64,000 nucleotides of DNA from Siccibacter colletis (GCF_000696575.1 NZ_JMSQ01000006.1:1-64000); one strand, 5' to 3'; counted from the first letter of the stretch, positions 1 to 9,552 are shown. Notes: a model not told the origin generated them from the letters alone. Made by a program: numbers and translations.

Positions 1-63
1 AACGCCGTAGCGCCGATGGTAGTGTGGGGTCTCCCCATGCGAGAGTAGGGAACTGCCAGGCAT
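1..63 (+). rRNA. rrf: 5S ribosomal RNA, 3' part
   Basis: This is the last half of an enterobacterial 5S rRNA gene. It carries the conserved run from AACGCCGTAGCG through GGTGTGGGG-type helix sequence to the mature end CTGCCAGGCAT. The 5' part lies outside the window, so this is the distal end of an rrn operon transcribed rightward. In E. coli K-12 the rrnG operon likewise points at kgtP, which is the next conserved gene here. Confidence 0.95.
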
Positions 64-83
64 CAAATTAACATACCTGACCA

Positions 84-183
84 GAACTTCAGGGCAGTTC
101 ACTACTCGACAGAGAGTAGGACAAAAGCGAAGCTTTTGAACGTTGCGCAGCAACGGCCCGAAGGGTGAATCGCACAGCGATTC
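84..183 (+). repeat. Array of small hairpins in the rrn trailer
   Basis: Perfect short inverted repeats follow each other: GAACT/AGTTC (84-100), CTACTC/GAGTAG (102-119), CAAAAGC-GAA-GCTTTTG (122-138), CGTTGC-GCA-GCAACG (141-155), CCC-GAA-GGG (157-165) and GAATCGC-ACA-GCGATTC (167-183). The last four have three-base loops and lie 1-2 bp apart. They precede the operon terminator and would be in the pre-rRNA 3' trailer. The function is unknown; a processing or stability role is inference. Confidence 0.6.
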
Positions 184-210
184 ATAAACTGCCAGGCATC
201 AAATTAAAGA
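112..210 (+). repeat. Degenerate second 5S 3' end, split by an insertion
   Basis: GAGAGTAGG at 112-120 repeats 41-49 of the 5S gene, and the block at 187-207 repeats the 5S end plus its flank at 51-71 (AACTGCCAGGCATCAAATTA and one more A). Between the two blocks is about 66 bp of unrelated sequence. This looks like the remnant of a tandem 5S copy or of unequal recombination between rrn operons. It lacks the body of a 5S gene, so it is not a functional rrf. Confidence 0.6.
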
Positions 211-237
211 ACCCTCAGCGAAAGCTGAGGGTTTTTT
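211..237 (+). terminator. Rho-independent terminator of the rrn operon
   Basis: ACCCTCAGC-GAAA-GCTGAGGGT is a 9-bp perfect stem with a GAAA tetraloop, followed by a T run (231-237). It ends the rRNA transcript. Confidence 0.93.
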
Positions 238-249
238 AATTTTGTATTT

Positions 250-289
250 CTGAAAACGTCCCGGCAGGTCATCTGCCGGTACTTTTCAG
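250..289. other. Long bipartite hairpin after the rrn terminator
   Basis: CTGAAAA (250-256) pairs with TTTTCAG (283-289), and inside it CCGGCAG (261-267) pairs with CTGCCGG (273-279) around a five-base loop. It could be a back-up or bidirectional terminator. From 290 to about 610 I see no convincing gene, only the promoter-side region of the next gene. Confidence 0.4.
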
Positions 290-622
290 GCCTGTCATCC
301 AGGCTTCTGCCACCACCGGCAGCTGCAGGATCAACCCTGTTGCGTATCAATCCATACCATCACAACACCGGCTGCCACCACATCCCTGCGCAGGGCCGCG
401 CCGCCGGGTTCATATGTGAGCGTTGCACCACTCCGCAGGGAAGCGGGTGCACCACCCGTAAACGACCCGGTGGCAGACTGAAACTCCCCCAGCACACGTC
501 AGTTTTCTGGCGTTTTCAACTGGATGCATGCTTCCCTGCCTCAGACATTTTCCGATATTGCCACTTCACCCTTTTTCCTCATCTATCCTTATGATGCCTG
601 TTTCTGACCGGGAGGTATCATT

Positions 623-1078
623 CTGGCTAACAAACCCTTTAATTATCAGCAAGATTTCTCCAGCATCGACTTCAGCAAACATCCTGAACTTTATCAGGTA
701 GGGCGTGGCGAACAGGGCGTATTGCTGGTTGAACCCTATAAAAGTGAGATCCTGCCGCACTGGCGCTACAAAAATGCTGAAGCGGCAGAGAAATCCGCAG
801 CTGCTATCTATGAGATGTTTGAAGCCTGGCGAGCAGAAGACGATTTTGTCGGTATGGATATGGCGCGGAAATTCATTCAGATGGGTTATACCCGTGCTCG
901 TCGCTACGCCAATTACAAAGGCGGCAAAAAATATACCGAGGATGGTTCAACGCATCCGCGCGGCAACGATCCGGTGAAAGCGGTAGCGGCTGCCGTATTC
1001 AAAACCTGGTGGGATCGGATCCGCGCCGACGATGACTATCTGCGCCGCAAACGCGAGCATCAGTCAAAGTATGGCTAA
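623..1078 (+). CDS. DUF4385 family protein, probable CTG start
   Basis: This is a 151-residue soluble protein of the DUF4385 type, with no known function. It is rich in aromatic and basic residues (NKPFNYQQDF near the N-terminus, RRKREHQSKYG at the end). There is no signal peptide or membrane segment. No ATG or GTG lies in frame downstream of the stop at 605-607 and before the conserved N-terminal part. A strong GGAGGT (611-616) sits six bases before CTG 623, which would read M-A-N-K-P-F. ATT 620 is too close to the ribosome-binding site, and TTG 722 would remove the first 33 residues. K-12 has no gene here between rrn and kgtP. The family name is by recall of its pattern, so moderate confidence. 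Confidence 0.7.
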   Translation: MANKPFNYQQDFSSIDFSKHPELYQVGRGEQGVLLVEPYKSEILPHWRYKNAEAAEKSAAAIYEMFEAWRAEDDFVGMDMARKFIQMGYTRARRYANYKGGKKYTEDGSTHPRGNDPVKAVAAAVFKTWWDRIRADDDYLRRKREHQSKYG

Positions 1079-1225
1079 GCGCATCCAGCTTTTCACAACA
1101 ATTACCGTCTGGCTTCACAAAACCGTAGTCAGCAAATAATTAACACTTTATTTACTTTTTCAGCGAGCGCACTCTACGGCTTTCAGTAATGAAGGCTGAA
1201 TGCGTCTGATAACAAGGAGAAGATC

Positions 1226-2527
1226 ATGACAGAAGTCACCGCTCGCACTGAACAGAAAGCCGCTGAGCATCTGGATACCCGCCGGCGCGTCTGGGCCATC
1301 GTGGGTGCTTCATCAGGTAATCTGGTCGAATGGTTCGACTTTTACGTGTACTCGTTCTGCTCGCTCTATTTTGCCCATATCTTTTTCCCGTCCGGGAACC
1401 CGACCACACAACTCCTGCAAACTGCAGGGATCTTTGCTGCCGGGTTCTTAATGCGCCCGGTGGGCGGCTGGCTGTTTGGCTGGATCGCTGACCGACACGG
1501 ACGCAAAACCTCAATGCTTATCTCGGTATGCATGATGTGCTTCGGTTCACTGGTGATTGCCTGTCTGCCCGGCTATGCGCAGATTGGTACCCTGGCTCCG
1601 GTATTACTGCTGCTGGCGCGCTTGTTCCAGGGATTATCCGTAGGCGGCGAATATGGCACCAGTGCGACCTATATGAGTGAAGTGGCAATCGAAGGTCGGA
1701 AGGGCTTTTTCGCTTCTTTCCAGTATGTAACGCTGATTGGGGGACAACTGCTGGCGCTGTTGACGGTGGTGATCCTGCAGCAGGTGCTGGATGAAAAAGA
1801 TCTCTATGCCTGGGGCTGGCGCATTCCTTTTGCAATAGGTGCCGTGCTGGCTATCGTCGCGCTATGGCTGCGCCGTTCGCTGGATGAGACCTCGACGGAT
1901 GAAACCCGTGCACTGAAAGAGGCCGGGTCGCTGAAGGGACTGTGGCGTAACCGCAAAGCGTTCATTATGGTGCTCGGCTTTACCGCGGGTGGCTCGCTCA
2001 GCTTCTACACCTTCACCACCTACATGCAAAAATACCTGGTGAATACCGCGGGCATGCATGCGAATACGGCCAGCGCGATCATGACCGGGGCGCTGTTTAT
2101 CTTTATGCTGCTGCAACCCTTCATCGGCGCGCTGTCGGATAAAATTGGCCGCCGCAGCTCCATGCTGTGCTTCGGCGCGCTGGCGACCCTGTGCACCGTG
2201 CCCATCCTTACCGCGCTGCAGAATGTCTCTTCGCCCTGGGCGGCGTTTGGTCTGGTGATGCTGGCGCTGATCATTGTCAGCTTTTACACCTCAATCAGCG
2301 GCATTCTGAAGGCTGAAATGTTTCCGGCGCAGGTCCGCGCGCTTGGGGTGGGCTTATCCTATGCGGTAGCCAATGCGCTGTTTGGTGGCTCGGCAGAATA
2401 TGTGGCGCTGTGGCTGAAGTCGCTTGGCTCGGAAACAGCCTTCTTCTGGTACGTATCCGCGATGGGCGCGCTGGCTTTTGTGGTATCGCTGATGCTGCAT
2501 CGCAAAGGGAAGGGGATCGCGCTTTAG
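1226..2527 (+). CDS. kgtP: Alpha-ketoglutarate:H+ symporter KgtP
   Basis: This inner-membrane transporter of the metabolite:H+ symporter group of the major facilitator superfamily takes up 2-oxoglutarate. The 433 residues match E. coli KgtP (432) almost throughout. The N-terminal signature [15 protein letters not shown] (29-43) starts TM1, and the loop 2-3 motif [12 protein letters not shown] lies at 85-96. There are twelve predicted hydrophobic segments. The ATG has a clear AAGGAG ribosome-binding site. It ends tail-to-tail with yfiM, the two stop codons overlapping by 4 bp. The 147-bp gap upstream holds its promoter, which I could not define. Confidence 0.97.
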   Translation: MTEVTARTEQKAAEHLDTRRRVWAIVGASSGNLVEWFDFYVYSFCSLYFAHIFFPSGNPTTQLLQTAGIFAAGFLMRPVGGWLFGWIADRHGRKTSMLISVCMMCFGSLVIACLPGYAQIGTLAPVLLLLARLFQGLSVGGEYGTSATYMSEVAIEGRKGFFASFQYVTLIGGQLLALLTVVILQQVLDEKDLYAWGWRIPFAIGAVLAIVALWLRRSLDETSTDETRALKEAGSLKGLWRNRKAFIMVLGFTAGGSLSFYTFTTYMQKYLVNTAGMHANTASAIMTGALFIFMLLQPFIGALSDKIGRRSSMLCFGALATLCTVPILTALQNVSSPWAAFGLVMLALIIVSFYTSISGILKAEMFPAQVRALGVGLSYAVANALFGGSAEYVALWLKSLGSETAFFWYVSAMGALAFVVSLMLHRKGKGIAL

Positions 2528-2847
2528 TACTGCGCCATTTGCCACAGGGCGTAACCGGTGGTTGCGCCCGCAACGTCCCAGGCGAGATCTTTCCAGCTCC
2601 AGCCGCTCCCCGCCGGGCGGCTGTCCCAGAGTTCTTTCGTGGCACCAAGACTTACCGCAAACATCAACCCAATTCCGGCGCTGCGATCGCGGCTCCAGCC
2701 CTGATGCTGACCTGCCTCGTTGCCAGCGGCGGCAAGCATCGCCGAACCAATAAAGTGTTGGGCTTTATCCTGGCCGTACCAGGCGTCCTGCGCCTGATGA
2801 CTGCATCCGCTTATCAATAACATGGCGAGTAGACTCAGCGAGCGCAT
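2524..2847 (-). CDS. yfiM: YfiM family lipoprotein
   Basis: This is a 107-residue lipoprotein, the same length as E. coli YfiM. A short signal sequence ends in the lipobox LISGC, with Cys15 as the lipidated residue. The body is hydrophobic, with the family features [10 protein letters not shown] near 23-32 and [10 protein letters not shown] near 84-93. The second half may span or lie on a membrane. The function is unknown. Its stop overlaps the kgtP stop on the other strand. Confidence 0.9.
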   Translation of the reverse strand: MRSLSLLAMLLISGCSHQAQDAWYGQDKAQHFIGSAMLAAAGNEAGQHQGWSRDRSAGIGLMFAVSLGATKELWDSRPAGSGWSWKDLAWDVAGATTGYALWQMAQY

Positions 2848-2858
2848 ACCAGCTCCAT

Positions 2859-2881
2859 AAAAAAGCCCTGCAAGCAGGGCT
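2859..2881 (-). terminator. Terminator downstream of pssA
   Basis: Read on the minus strand, AGCCCTGC and GCAGGGCT form an 8-bp stem followed by TTTTTT. It lies just after the pssA stop codon and before yfiM. Confidence 0.85.
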
Positions 2882-2887
2882 GAATAA

Positions 2888-4243
2888 TCAGAGGATACGG
2901 CTGATCAGCCGATCGATACGAATCCGGCGCAGGCGGCGAATAAGCTTGCGCACTTTTACCGGATACTCAGCAATGCTCTGCAGGTCGCGATAGTGCTGCA
3001 CCACGGTAGTGTGAGTGCGGATAAGCTCAAGCTCGCGATCGCGCTGGGCAGCCAGCTCGTGTTGCGGATCGTGGATCAGCACCGCATTCTCCAGATCGAG
3101 ACGCCAGGCGCGCGGGTTCAGGTTGTTGCCGGTGAGCAGCATCCACTCGTCATCCACCCACATGCCTTTCAGGTGATAGCTGTTATCTTCATCTTTCCAC
3201 AGACGCACTACCAGCTGACCGCTGCTGACGTAATACTGCAGGCGGCTCAGGAAACGACGCAGGTTAATCTCGTAGAGATAGGGCAGCGCGCCGATGATTT
3301 TGAACGGCTGATCTTCAGGAATGTAGAAGTCATTGGCGGTTTTATCGCCGACAATAATTTCCACCTGTTTGCCGCTGCGCAGTAGCTGAATAATGTTACG
3401 CACCAGCACGGCAGGAAGGTTGAAGTAAGGTGTACAAATCGTCAGCTTGCGCTCGGCGCACGGCATCAGATGGAAAATGGTTTTATTAAGCGGGCTGGAT
3501 TTGCCCAGTCCGACCAGCGGCGTGACCGCCAGCTCATCGTTATCCGCATCGCCCTGATAGTTAAACACCGCATCGCGCAGCTCCTGGCGGAACAGGCGAA
3601 TGTCGTTTTTAATCTCCTGGCTTTTCGGGCGGTTTTCTTCATCGAGGCGGTTAACGGCGCGTCCCTGAATCAGATGCTGTTCAACCCAGCTGAACATCAC
3701 GTCCGCCAGCTGCGCGTTGCGGATCAGGTGATAGCGGTCGTAGCGATATTTTTCATGCTGATGCAGATAGACGTCGTTCAGGCTGGCGCCGCTGTAGAAC
3801 ACCGCATCATCGATGATAAAGCCTTTGAAGTGCAGAACGCCGAGGGCCTCACGGGTGTTGACCGGAACGCCGTACACCGGGAGGGTAACGCCGGGATTTT
3901 CCTGCGCTAAACGGGTGTACCAGTCGGCATTGGTATTTGATGCTGCGGCACCGATGCGGCCGCGCTGTGCGCGGTGCCAGTCAACCAGCACGCAGACCTC
4001 AAGTTCAGGGCGCTGGCGCTTCGCATCATAAAGCGCATTGAGAATGCCTTTGCCACCATCATCCTGCTCAAGATAGAGCGCCACGATGCAGATACGGCGC
4101 GTGGCACCGGCGATTTTCTCAAGCAGCGTCTCCCGAAATGCTGCCGGGGAGTAGTGAAACGCCACGTCGTCAGCAGACTGAGAAAGCTTCGGTAGTTGGG
4201 CAAGGTGTTGTTGATGTTTATTGCGTTTAAATTTAGACAACAT
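2888..4243 (-). CDS. pssA: CDP-diacylglycerol-serine O-phosphatidyltransferase PssA
   Basis: PssA makes phosphatidylserine from CDP-diacylglycerol and serine, the first committed step to phosphatidylethanolamine. It is a peripheral, ribosome- and membrane-associated enzyme of the phospholipase D superfamily. Both HKD motifs are visible: HFK at 138-140 with Asp145/146, and HLK at 357-359 with Asp364. The basic C-terminus ([20 protein letters not shown]) is typical. The start [13 protein letters not shown] gives 451 residues, the E. coli length. An in-frame upstream extension of 25 codons is not conserved and was left out. A terminator follows the stop. Confidence 0.97.
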   Translation of the reverse strand: MLSKFKRNKHQQHLAQLPKLSQSADDVAFHYSPAAFRETLLEKIAGATRRICIVALYLEQDDGGKGILNALYDAKRQRPELEVCVLVDWHRAQRGRIGAAASNTNADWYTRLAQENPGVTLPVYGVPVNTREALGVLHFKGFIIDDAVFYSGASLNDVYLHQHEKYRYDRYHLIRNAQLADVMFSWVEQHLIQGRAVNRLDEENRPKSQEIKNDIRLFRQELRDAVFNYQGDADNDELAVTPLVGLGKSSPLNKTIFHLMPCAERKLTICTPYFNLPAVLVRNIIQLLRSGKQVEIIVGDKTANDFYIPEDQPFKIIGALPYLYEINLRRFLSRLQYYVSSGQLVVRLWKDEDNSYHLKGMWVDDEWMLLTGNNLNPRAWRLDLENAVLIHDPQHELAAQRDRELELIRTHTTVVQHYRDLQSIAEYPVKVRKLIRRLRRIRIDRLISRIL

Positions 4244-4357
4244 CACAGTGCGTATCTTCTCTATACAGTGGACGGTCTTCTGTGCAGTACAGCTGACAGA
4301 AGCGGGGGATGATACCACTACTGTCCGGGAATGTGGTCAACATTTCCAGTACCTTAC

Positions 4358-7018
4358 TCACGAATCCGCGTGTGGTGACAGTGGCAAAGTCAGGCCGACA
4401 ATTCCGTCTTCAAGCTGAATATCGACCTGAAAACCGAGTTTACGTGCCAGCGCGACCATCCCCTGATTACCCGGCATGGTGATGCCGTTAAGCTGCGCAA
4501 TGCCGTGCTCGCGCGTATAGGCAATCAGTTTTTCCAGTAAGCGCCTGCCCAGGCCAAGCCCCTTCAAATCGGAACGCACCAGTACCGCAAATTCGGCATC
4601 GCGATTATCCGGATCTGAGATAGCGCGCGTCACGCCAAGGATCTCCTCTTCCGGCCCGGGATGACGCACTGCAACAAACGCCATCTCCCGATCGTAGTCG
4701 ATCTGGGTCATATTGGCTAAATCTTCATGAGTAAATTCATTGATCTCGCTAAAGTAACGATAGTAGAGATCCTCTTTGGTGACCTGAGCAATAAAACGGC
4801 GCAGCTGTGGCTCGTCTTCGGGCAGGATCGGGCGGAACAGGCAGCGCTCGCCGTTTTTCATCTCAACCCACTCCTCAAAGCGGTGCGGATAAGGGCGGAT
4901 CGCCAGACGGGTTTCCGGGTCTCCCTGCCAGGGCGCAATCTGTAACGTGACATCGAGGGCGATAAATTCTGAACCCGTCGCCAGCAGGGGATGAATATCC
5001 AGCCGGTTAATTTCGGGGCAGTCCACCACCAGGTTCGATACCTGCACCAGCACCTGAGCCAGCCCGGCGATGTCCAGCGGGCGCAGCGCGCTACGGGCGC
5101 GAATTTTTCCGCGCTTGATGGCCTGAATCACCAGATAGCGCGCCAGGTTCATGTTGAGCGGCGGGAGTGCCACCGCTGCCGCGTTCTGGCTGTCCCACTC
5201 GGTGCCACCTTCCCCCAGCATGATCAGCGGGCCAAACAGCGGGTCGACCTCGACGGCGATACGCAGCTCCTGCGCCCCGGCGCGATTGGCCATGCTCTGC
5301 ACCAGCAGACCGTGAATGCGCGCCTGCGGCGAGGTCATTTTCACACGGTCAAAAATCGCGGTCGCCGCCTGATGCACTTCCGCCGCGGTGCGCAGATATA
5401 GCATTACCCCCTGCACGTCAGATTTATGCGGAATATCCGGCGAGCGCAGCTTAAGGGCGACCGGATAGCCAATCTGCCCGGCGATATGTACCGCTTCGCT
5501 GCTGTCACCGGCGATCCAGGTGGGCAGGGTTTGCAGTCCGTAAGCTTCAAGTATTGGCCGCACCTCGTGGGTATCCAGCGCCAGCGCACCGTCATTCAGC
5601 GCGTGCTGCAGCAGACGATGGGCATCCCCGGTATTGGCTGTAAGGTTGGGGGGCAGGGCCGGAGTTTCGCGCAGCTGTTTCTGGTTACGGCGGTACTCCA
5701 CCATATGCATAAACGCGGTGATGGTGCCTTCCGGCGTGCGATAGGTTGGGATGCCGGCATCGCTGAATAAGCGGCGCGCCTCCTGGGATGAAAACTCCCC
5801 GCACCAGTTGGTCAGCAGGGTGATGTATTTTCCGCGCGGGTGTTGAGCTATCGCATCAATCAGCGCTCTGGCGCTGGCGCTGCCCGGTGCGGCGGCGCTG
5901 GGGGAGTGGATCACCATCAGGGCATCCACCTCCTGGCTGTCGAGCAGCGCCGTTATCGCCTGCTGGTAGCGCTGGGCGGTGGCGTCATCCAGCAGATCGA
6001 GCGGATTACCCGGCGTAACGCTGCCCGGTAACACGCTTTGCAGAGCGCTGAGCGTCTCGTCACTTAAGGTTGCCAGCTTGCCGTTACGCCGCCACAGCTC
6101 GTCCAGCGCCAGCGCAGCGGGTGCCGCGCCGTTGCTGACAATCATCACCCGCTCACCGCGCAGCGGACGCATATGGCTCAGGGTTTCCACCGCCGAGAAA
6201 AGCTCATGGGTATCTTCCACCCGCAGCAGGCCGGCGCGTTGGATCGCAGCATCCCAGGCCTGATCCGATCCGGCATCCGCTTTTAACAGCTGCTGCGCCC
6301 CGGGGCTTCTGCCGCTTTTGATCACCAGAATGGGTTTATTACGCGATGCGCTGCGCGCGGCCGAAACGAAGCGCCGGGCATCGCTCAGGTTTTCGAGGTA
6401 GAGCAGGATCGCGGTGGTTTTGCTGTCCCGGGCAAGGTAGTCCAGCAGGTCGTCCACATCAATATCGAGACTGTCGCCCAGCGCAATAAAGTAGGAGAAC
6501 CCCATCTCTCGCTGCTGCGCCCAGTCGAGAATGGTATTGGACACCGCCGCCGACTGGGAGATAAACGCCAGCTTGCCTTTGCGGATCGGCACCGGCGAAA
6601 AGCTGGCGTTCAGTCCCTGCCAGGGGGCCAGCAGGCCGAGGCTGTTTGGCCCGAGCAACCGCATTTGCCAGCGGCTGGCGCAGGCGAGGAGTGCGGCATG
6701 CTGGTCAGGAGAGGCGGAAAGAATAATGCAGGTTTTGCAGCCCTTTTCTCCCAGCGCCTCCAGCAGCGCCAGGTTGCGTTTCGAATGGGTACAGAGCACC
6801 GCGAGATCCGGCGTAAACGGCAGGCTGGCAACATCAGGCCAGGCCAGCACCCCGCATACCGCTTTCCAGGCGGGCGTGACCGGAAGTACCGGGCCGCTGA
6901 ATCCGCCCGCCAGCAAGTTGCGCATCATTAAGTAACCGGCGCGATCCGGCTTCATTGATGCGCCGATGACGGCGATGGACCTGGGACGAAGCAGCGCTTC
7001 CAGTCCACGTTGGCTCAT
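4358..7018 (-). CDS. patZ: Protein lysine acetyltransferase PatZ (Pka, YfiQ)
   Basis: PatZ uses acetyl-CoA to acetylate protein lysines; acetyl-CoA synthetase Acs is the classic target in enterics. The 886 residues equal the E. coli length. An N-terminal NDP-forming acyl-CoA synthetase-like, catalytically inactive region (about 1-460) holds the CoA-binding start IAVIGASMKPDRAGY. An ATP-grasp-like part follows (about 480-700). The C-terminal GNAT domain (about 725-886) carries the acetyl-CoA loop LKGLGLGRRLLEKL. It lies 35 bp downstream of tapT on the same strand, so they are probably co-transcribed. The gap to pssA is 114 bp. Confidence 0.96.
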   Translation of the reverse strand: MSQRGLEALLRPRSIAVIGASMKPDRAGYLMMRNLLAGGFSGPVLPVTPAWKAVCGVLAWPDVASLPFTPDLAVLCTHSKRNLALLEALGEKGCKTCIILSASPDQHAALLACASRWQMRLLGPNSLGLLAPWQGLNASFSPVPIRKGKLAFISQSAAVSNTILDWAQQREMGFSYFIALGDSLDIDVDDLLDYLARDSKTTAILLYLENLSDARRFVSAARSASRNKPILVIKSGRSPGAQQLLKADAGSDQAWDAAIQRAGLLRVEDTHELFSAVETLSHMRPLRGERVMIVSNGAAPAALALDELWRRNGKLATLSDETLSALQSVLPGSVTPGNPLDLLDDATAQRYQQAITALLDSQEVDALMVIHSPSAAAPGSASARALIDAIAQHPRGKYITLLTNWCGEFSSQEARRLFSDAGIPTYRTPEGTITAFMHMVEYRRNQKQLRETPALPPNLTANTGDAHRLLQHALNDGALALDTHEVRPILEAYGLQTLPTWIAGDSSEAVHIAGQIGYPVALKLRSPDIPHKSDVQGVMLYLRTAAEVHQAATAIFDRVKMTSPQARIHGLLVQSMANRAGAQELRIAVEVDPLFGPLIMLGEGGTEWDSQNAAAVALPPLNMNLARYLVIQAIKRGKIRARSALRPLDIAGLAQVLVQVSNLVVDCPEINRLDIHPLLATGSEFIALDVTLQIAPWQGDPETRLAIRPYPHRFEEWVEMKNGERCLFRPILPEDEPQLRRFIAQVTKEDLYYRYFSEINEFTHEDLANMTQIDYDREMAFVAVRHPGPEEEILGVTRAISDPDNRDAEFAVLVRSDLKGLGLGRRLLEKLIAYTREHGIAQLNGITMPGNQGMVALARKLGFQVDIQLEDGIVGLTLPLSPHADS

Positions 7019-7053
7019 TGGGGATCTCCATCAGGCAAAGTGACCTGATGATT

Positions 7054-7755
7054 TTAAACGCTTTCTGATTCGTCTGCTGTGATACTGCCCGAATGATGGG
7101 GTTTCCCTGCCAGGTAGCGTTCGCGGAACAGGGAAAAGTGATCGCTCAGTCCACGGGCGGCTGCCGTGTCACCCGCGAGGTCAAGCAGGGCAATTGCCAC
7201 TTCGGCGGTGCAGTATTGCCCCTCAGCGTGCGCTTCCCGCAGTCGGTAAGCGGACACGCGCGACAGATCCACCGACATCACCGGGAAACCATCGAGCCAC
7301 GGGCTTTTACGAAACATCTTGCGCGCTTCGGTCCAGGTTCCGTCGAGCATAATAAACAGCGGCGGCTTGCCGGTGAGCGGCGGGGTAGTGAGAACGGTAC
7401 GACCGGCATCGGCGTAAGAGGCAGGGAAAACCACCACGGGCTGGTAATCGCCGCTGGCGACCAGATCGAGCAGCGCTTGCGGTGGCGCAGTGCGCGACCA
7501 CTGAAAGGCTGTCGTCGTCGGCAGAATATCGGCAATCAGCCGCCCGGTGTTGCTGGGCTTCATCGGTTCGGTATCGAACATCACCAGGCAGAATTCACTG
7601 CGAGCGGCAACGGGTGCCAGCGTGGCGCACAGGCACTGCTTTAACGGCAGCAGGCAGCGCTGACAGCGTCGGATACGGTTTCCGCGGGCCAGAAAAGGGC
7701 GGGTGGCGCGAGCCAGACGGTCGGCCCGAAGGCGTAAAACGGCGTTTTCAGTCAT
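7054..7755 (-). CDS. tapT: tRNA-uridine aminocarboxypropyltransferase TapT (YfiP)
   Basis: TapT transfers the 3-amino-3-carboxypropyl group of S-adenosylmethionine to uridine 47 of tRNA (acp3U47). The 233 residues match E. coli YfiP. It is a DTW-domain protein: the name-giving motif is DGTW at 138-141, followed by TEARKM. Cys31, Cys34, Cys41 and Cys43 near the N-terminus form a probable zinc site. A conserved FDTEPMKPSNTGRLIAD stretch lies near 60-76. It precedes patZ in one probable transcript. Confidence 0.94.
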   Translation of the reverse strand: MTENAVLRLRADRLARATRPFLARGNRIRRCQRCLLPLKQCLCATLAPVAARSEFCLVMFDTEPMKPSNTGRLIADILPTTTAFQWSRTAPPQALLDLVASGDYQPVVVFPASYADAGRTVLTTPPLTGKPPLFIMLDGTWTEARKMFRKSPWLDGFPVMSVDLSRVSAYRLREAHAEGQYCTAEVAIALLDLAGDTAAARGLSDHFSLFRERYLAGKPHHSGSITADESESV

Positions 7756-7823
7756 GGGGAAGGAAACAGGAAAAACGCTATTCTGGCAGAGCGCGGGGCA
7801 GGGTACAAGCCTGCCCCGGCAGG

Positions 7824-8243
7824 TCAGACTGACTCGTTGAGCCAGCTGTCAAAAGGCGCTTTCGGCATTGCGCCGTTCAGCATGTCGACCATTTCACCAT
7901 TTTTAAAAATCATGATGGTGGGAATGCTGCGAATACGGAAGCGGGCGCTCAGTTCGCGTTCAGCTTCGGTATTGATTTTAACAAAGCGCATTTTCCCGCT
8001 GCGCTCTTCCGCCACGTCTTCAAAGACGGGCGCAAAGTTACGGCACGGGCCACACCACGGCGCCCAGAAATCGACCACGACGGGCAGATCGTCTTTCAGC
8101 AACGTATCAAACGTTTCACCGGTGGCGTTGATCACTTCGCCATCGAAAAGCTCATGGCCGCAGCGCCCACATTTGGCGCCATCATCAATGCGGTCATCAG
8201 GAAGGCGGTTGACGGACTGGCAGGCGGTACAGACGGTATTCAT
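7824..8243 (-). CDS. trxC: Thioredoxin 2 (TrxC)
   Basis: TrxC is a cytoplasmic thiol-disulfide reductase. It has an N-terminal zinc finger (Cys5, Cys8, Cys25, Cys28) and the active site WCGPC with Cys64 and Cys67 in a thioredoxin fold. It is reduced by thioredoxin reductase. The start at [10 protein letters not shown] gives 139 residues, as in E. coli; upstream in-frame residues are not conserved. E. coli trxC is activated by OxyR, but I did not identify an OxyR site here. It is divergent from yfiF. Confidence 0.97.
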   Translation of the reverse strand: MNTVCTACQSVNRLPDDRIDDGAKCGRCGHELFDGEVINATGETFDTLLKDDLPVVVDFWAPWCGPCRNFAPVFEDVAEERSGKMRFVKINTEAERELSARFRIRSIPTIMIFKNGEMVDMLNGAMPKAPFDSWLNESV

Positions 8244-8451
8244 CGTTAACCTCAGGCACATGTAGCCGGTTTGGTGAGCAATTTGCTCAATTTGTTTCAA
8301 AGATGTTACACATTATCATTCAGGTCAAAGATATCGACAACGCGATTTATTCAATGAGTACAATAGTTATTAGCTTTTGAGAGAAGGTCATGGCTATGCG
8401 CCAGTACATCGGGTAATCTTCGCGCTTCGCGCAGCGCTGGTGGAGAAAAGC

Positions 8452-9537
8452 ATGAACGACGATTTAAAAGGTAAGAGCGGTAAGGTCCGCGTAATGTATG
8501 TTCGCGGAGACGATAACGCAGAAAAACGATCTGAAAATCCCCGCACCGGGAAAGGTGGAGGCCGCCCGCAAAGCTCCTCCCGCGCTGAAGGCGGCCGTCG
8601 TGGCGGCCGTGATGAAAACCGTAGCCGCGACGGCGGTCGTGGCCAGCGTGATGACCGCCGCGGTCGCGACGCGGGTCATGGTCAACGTGAAGAGAGTTCG
8701 CCGTGGCGCACCGTTTCCCGTCCGCCGCGTGACGATGCCGCGCAGGCAAACGCGGCGAATGCTGAACTGCCGAAAGGCTATGTCGATCCGGAAGTGATCC
8801 GCAAACAGCGTGCTGAAGAGGCGCGCGTCTACGGCGAGAACGCCTGTCAGGCGCTGTTCCAGAGCCGCCCGGAAGCCATCGTGCGCGCCTGGTTTGTCCA
8901 GAGCGTCACCCCTCGCTTTAAAGAAGCGCTGCGCTGGATGGCTGCCAACCGCAAAGCCTATCATGTGGTGGAAGACGCCGATCTGGTGAAAGCCTCCGGC
9001 ACCGAACATCACGGCGGCGTCTGCTTCATTATTAAGAAACGTCACGGTATCAGCGTACCGCAGTGGCTGGCCCAGGCCGGCGAAACTGACTGCGTACTGG
9101 CGCTGGAAGATGTCGGCAACCCGCATAACCTCGGCGCTATCGTGCGCAGCTGCGCGCACTTCGGCGTGAAGGGCGTCGTGGTGCAGGATGCCGGTCTGCT
9201 GGAATCCGGTGCGGCGATCCGCACTGCAGAAGGCGGGGCCGAGCACGTTGAAGCTATTACCGGCGATGGCTTCCAGGCGTCTCTCGATGCGTTCCGCAAA
9301 GCGGGCTACGCTATCGTCACCACCTCCAGCCATAAAGGCACGCCGCTGTTTAAAGCTTCCATGCCGAAGAAAATGGTGCTGGTGCTGGGGCAGGAGAAAG
9401 AGGGCGTTTCTGAAACGACCTTCGCCGGTGCCGATCTGAGCATTGCCATCGATGGTACCGGGAATGTGGAAAGCCTCAACGTTTCGGTTGCCACCGGCAT
9501 TCTGCTTGCGGAATGGTGGCGTCAGAACCACAGCTAA
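8452..9537 (+). CDS. yfiF: SpoU-family tRNA/rRNA methyltransferase YfiF with Arg/Gly-rich N-terminus
   Basis: This is a SPOUT-class 2'-O-ribose methyltransferase homologue whose RNA target is not settled. The 361 residues exceed the 345 of E. coli, because the region from about residue 28 to 90 is an expanded, low-complexity Arg/Gly/Asp stretch ([17 protein letters not shown] and similar). After a substrate-binding domain (about 110-195), the C-terminal SpoU fold shows motif 1 ([17 protein letters not shown]), motif 2 (LGQEKEGVS) and motif 3 ([17 protein letters not shown]). [12 protein letters not shown] is the conserved start. An in-frame upstream extension of 25 codons is not supported. 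Confidence 0.93.
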   Translation: MNDDLKGKSGKVRVMYVRGDDNAEKRSENPRTGKGGGRPQSSSRAEGGRRGGRDENRSRDGGRGQRDDRRGRDAGHGQREESSPWRTVSRPPRDDAAQANAANAELPKGYVDPEVIRKQRAEEARVYGENACQALFQSRPEAIVRAWFVQSVTPRFKEALRWMAANRKAYHVVEDADLVKASGTEHHGGVCFIIKKRHGISVPQWLAQAGETDCVLALEDVGNPHNLGAIVRSCAHFGVKGVVVQDAGLLESGAAIRTAEGGAEHVEAITGDGFQASLDAFRKAGYAIVTTSSHKGTPLFKASMPKKMVLVLGQEKEGVSETTFAGADLSIAIDGTGNVESLNVSVATGILLAEWWRQNHS

Positions 9538-9552
9538 GCGACCGACGACATG

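Noticed and set aside
340-594. Open frame of 84 codons on the plus strand between rrn and the DUF4385 gene
   Set aside because: No ribosome-binding site, the composition is not protein-like (many Cys, His, Pro, Arg), and there is no recognisable family. It ends inside the control region of the next gene.
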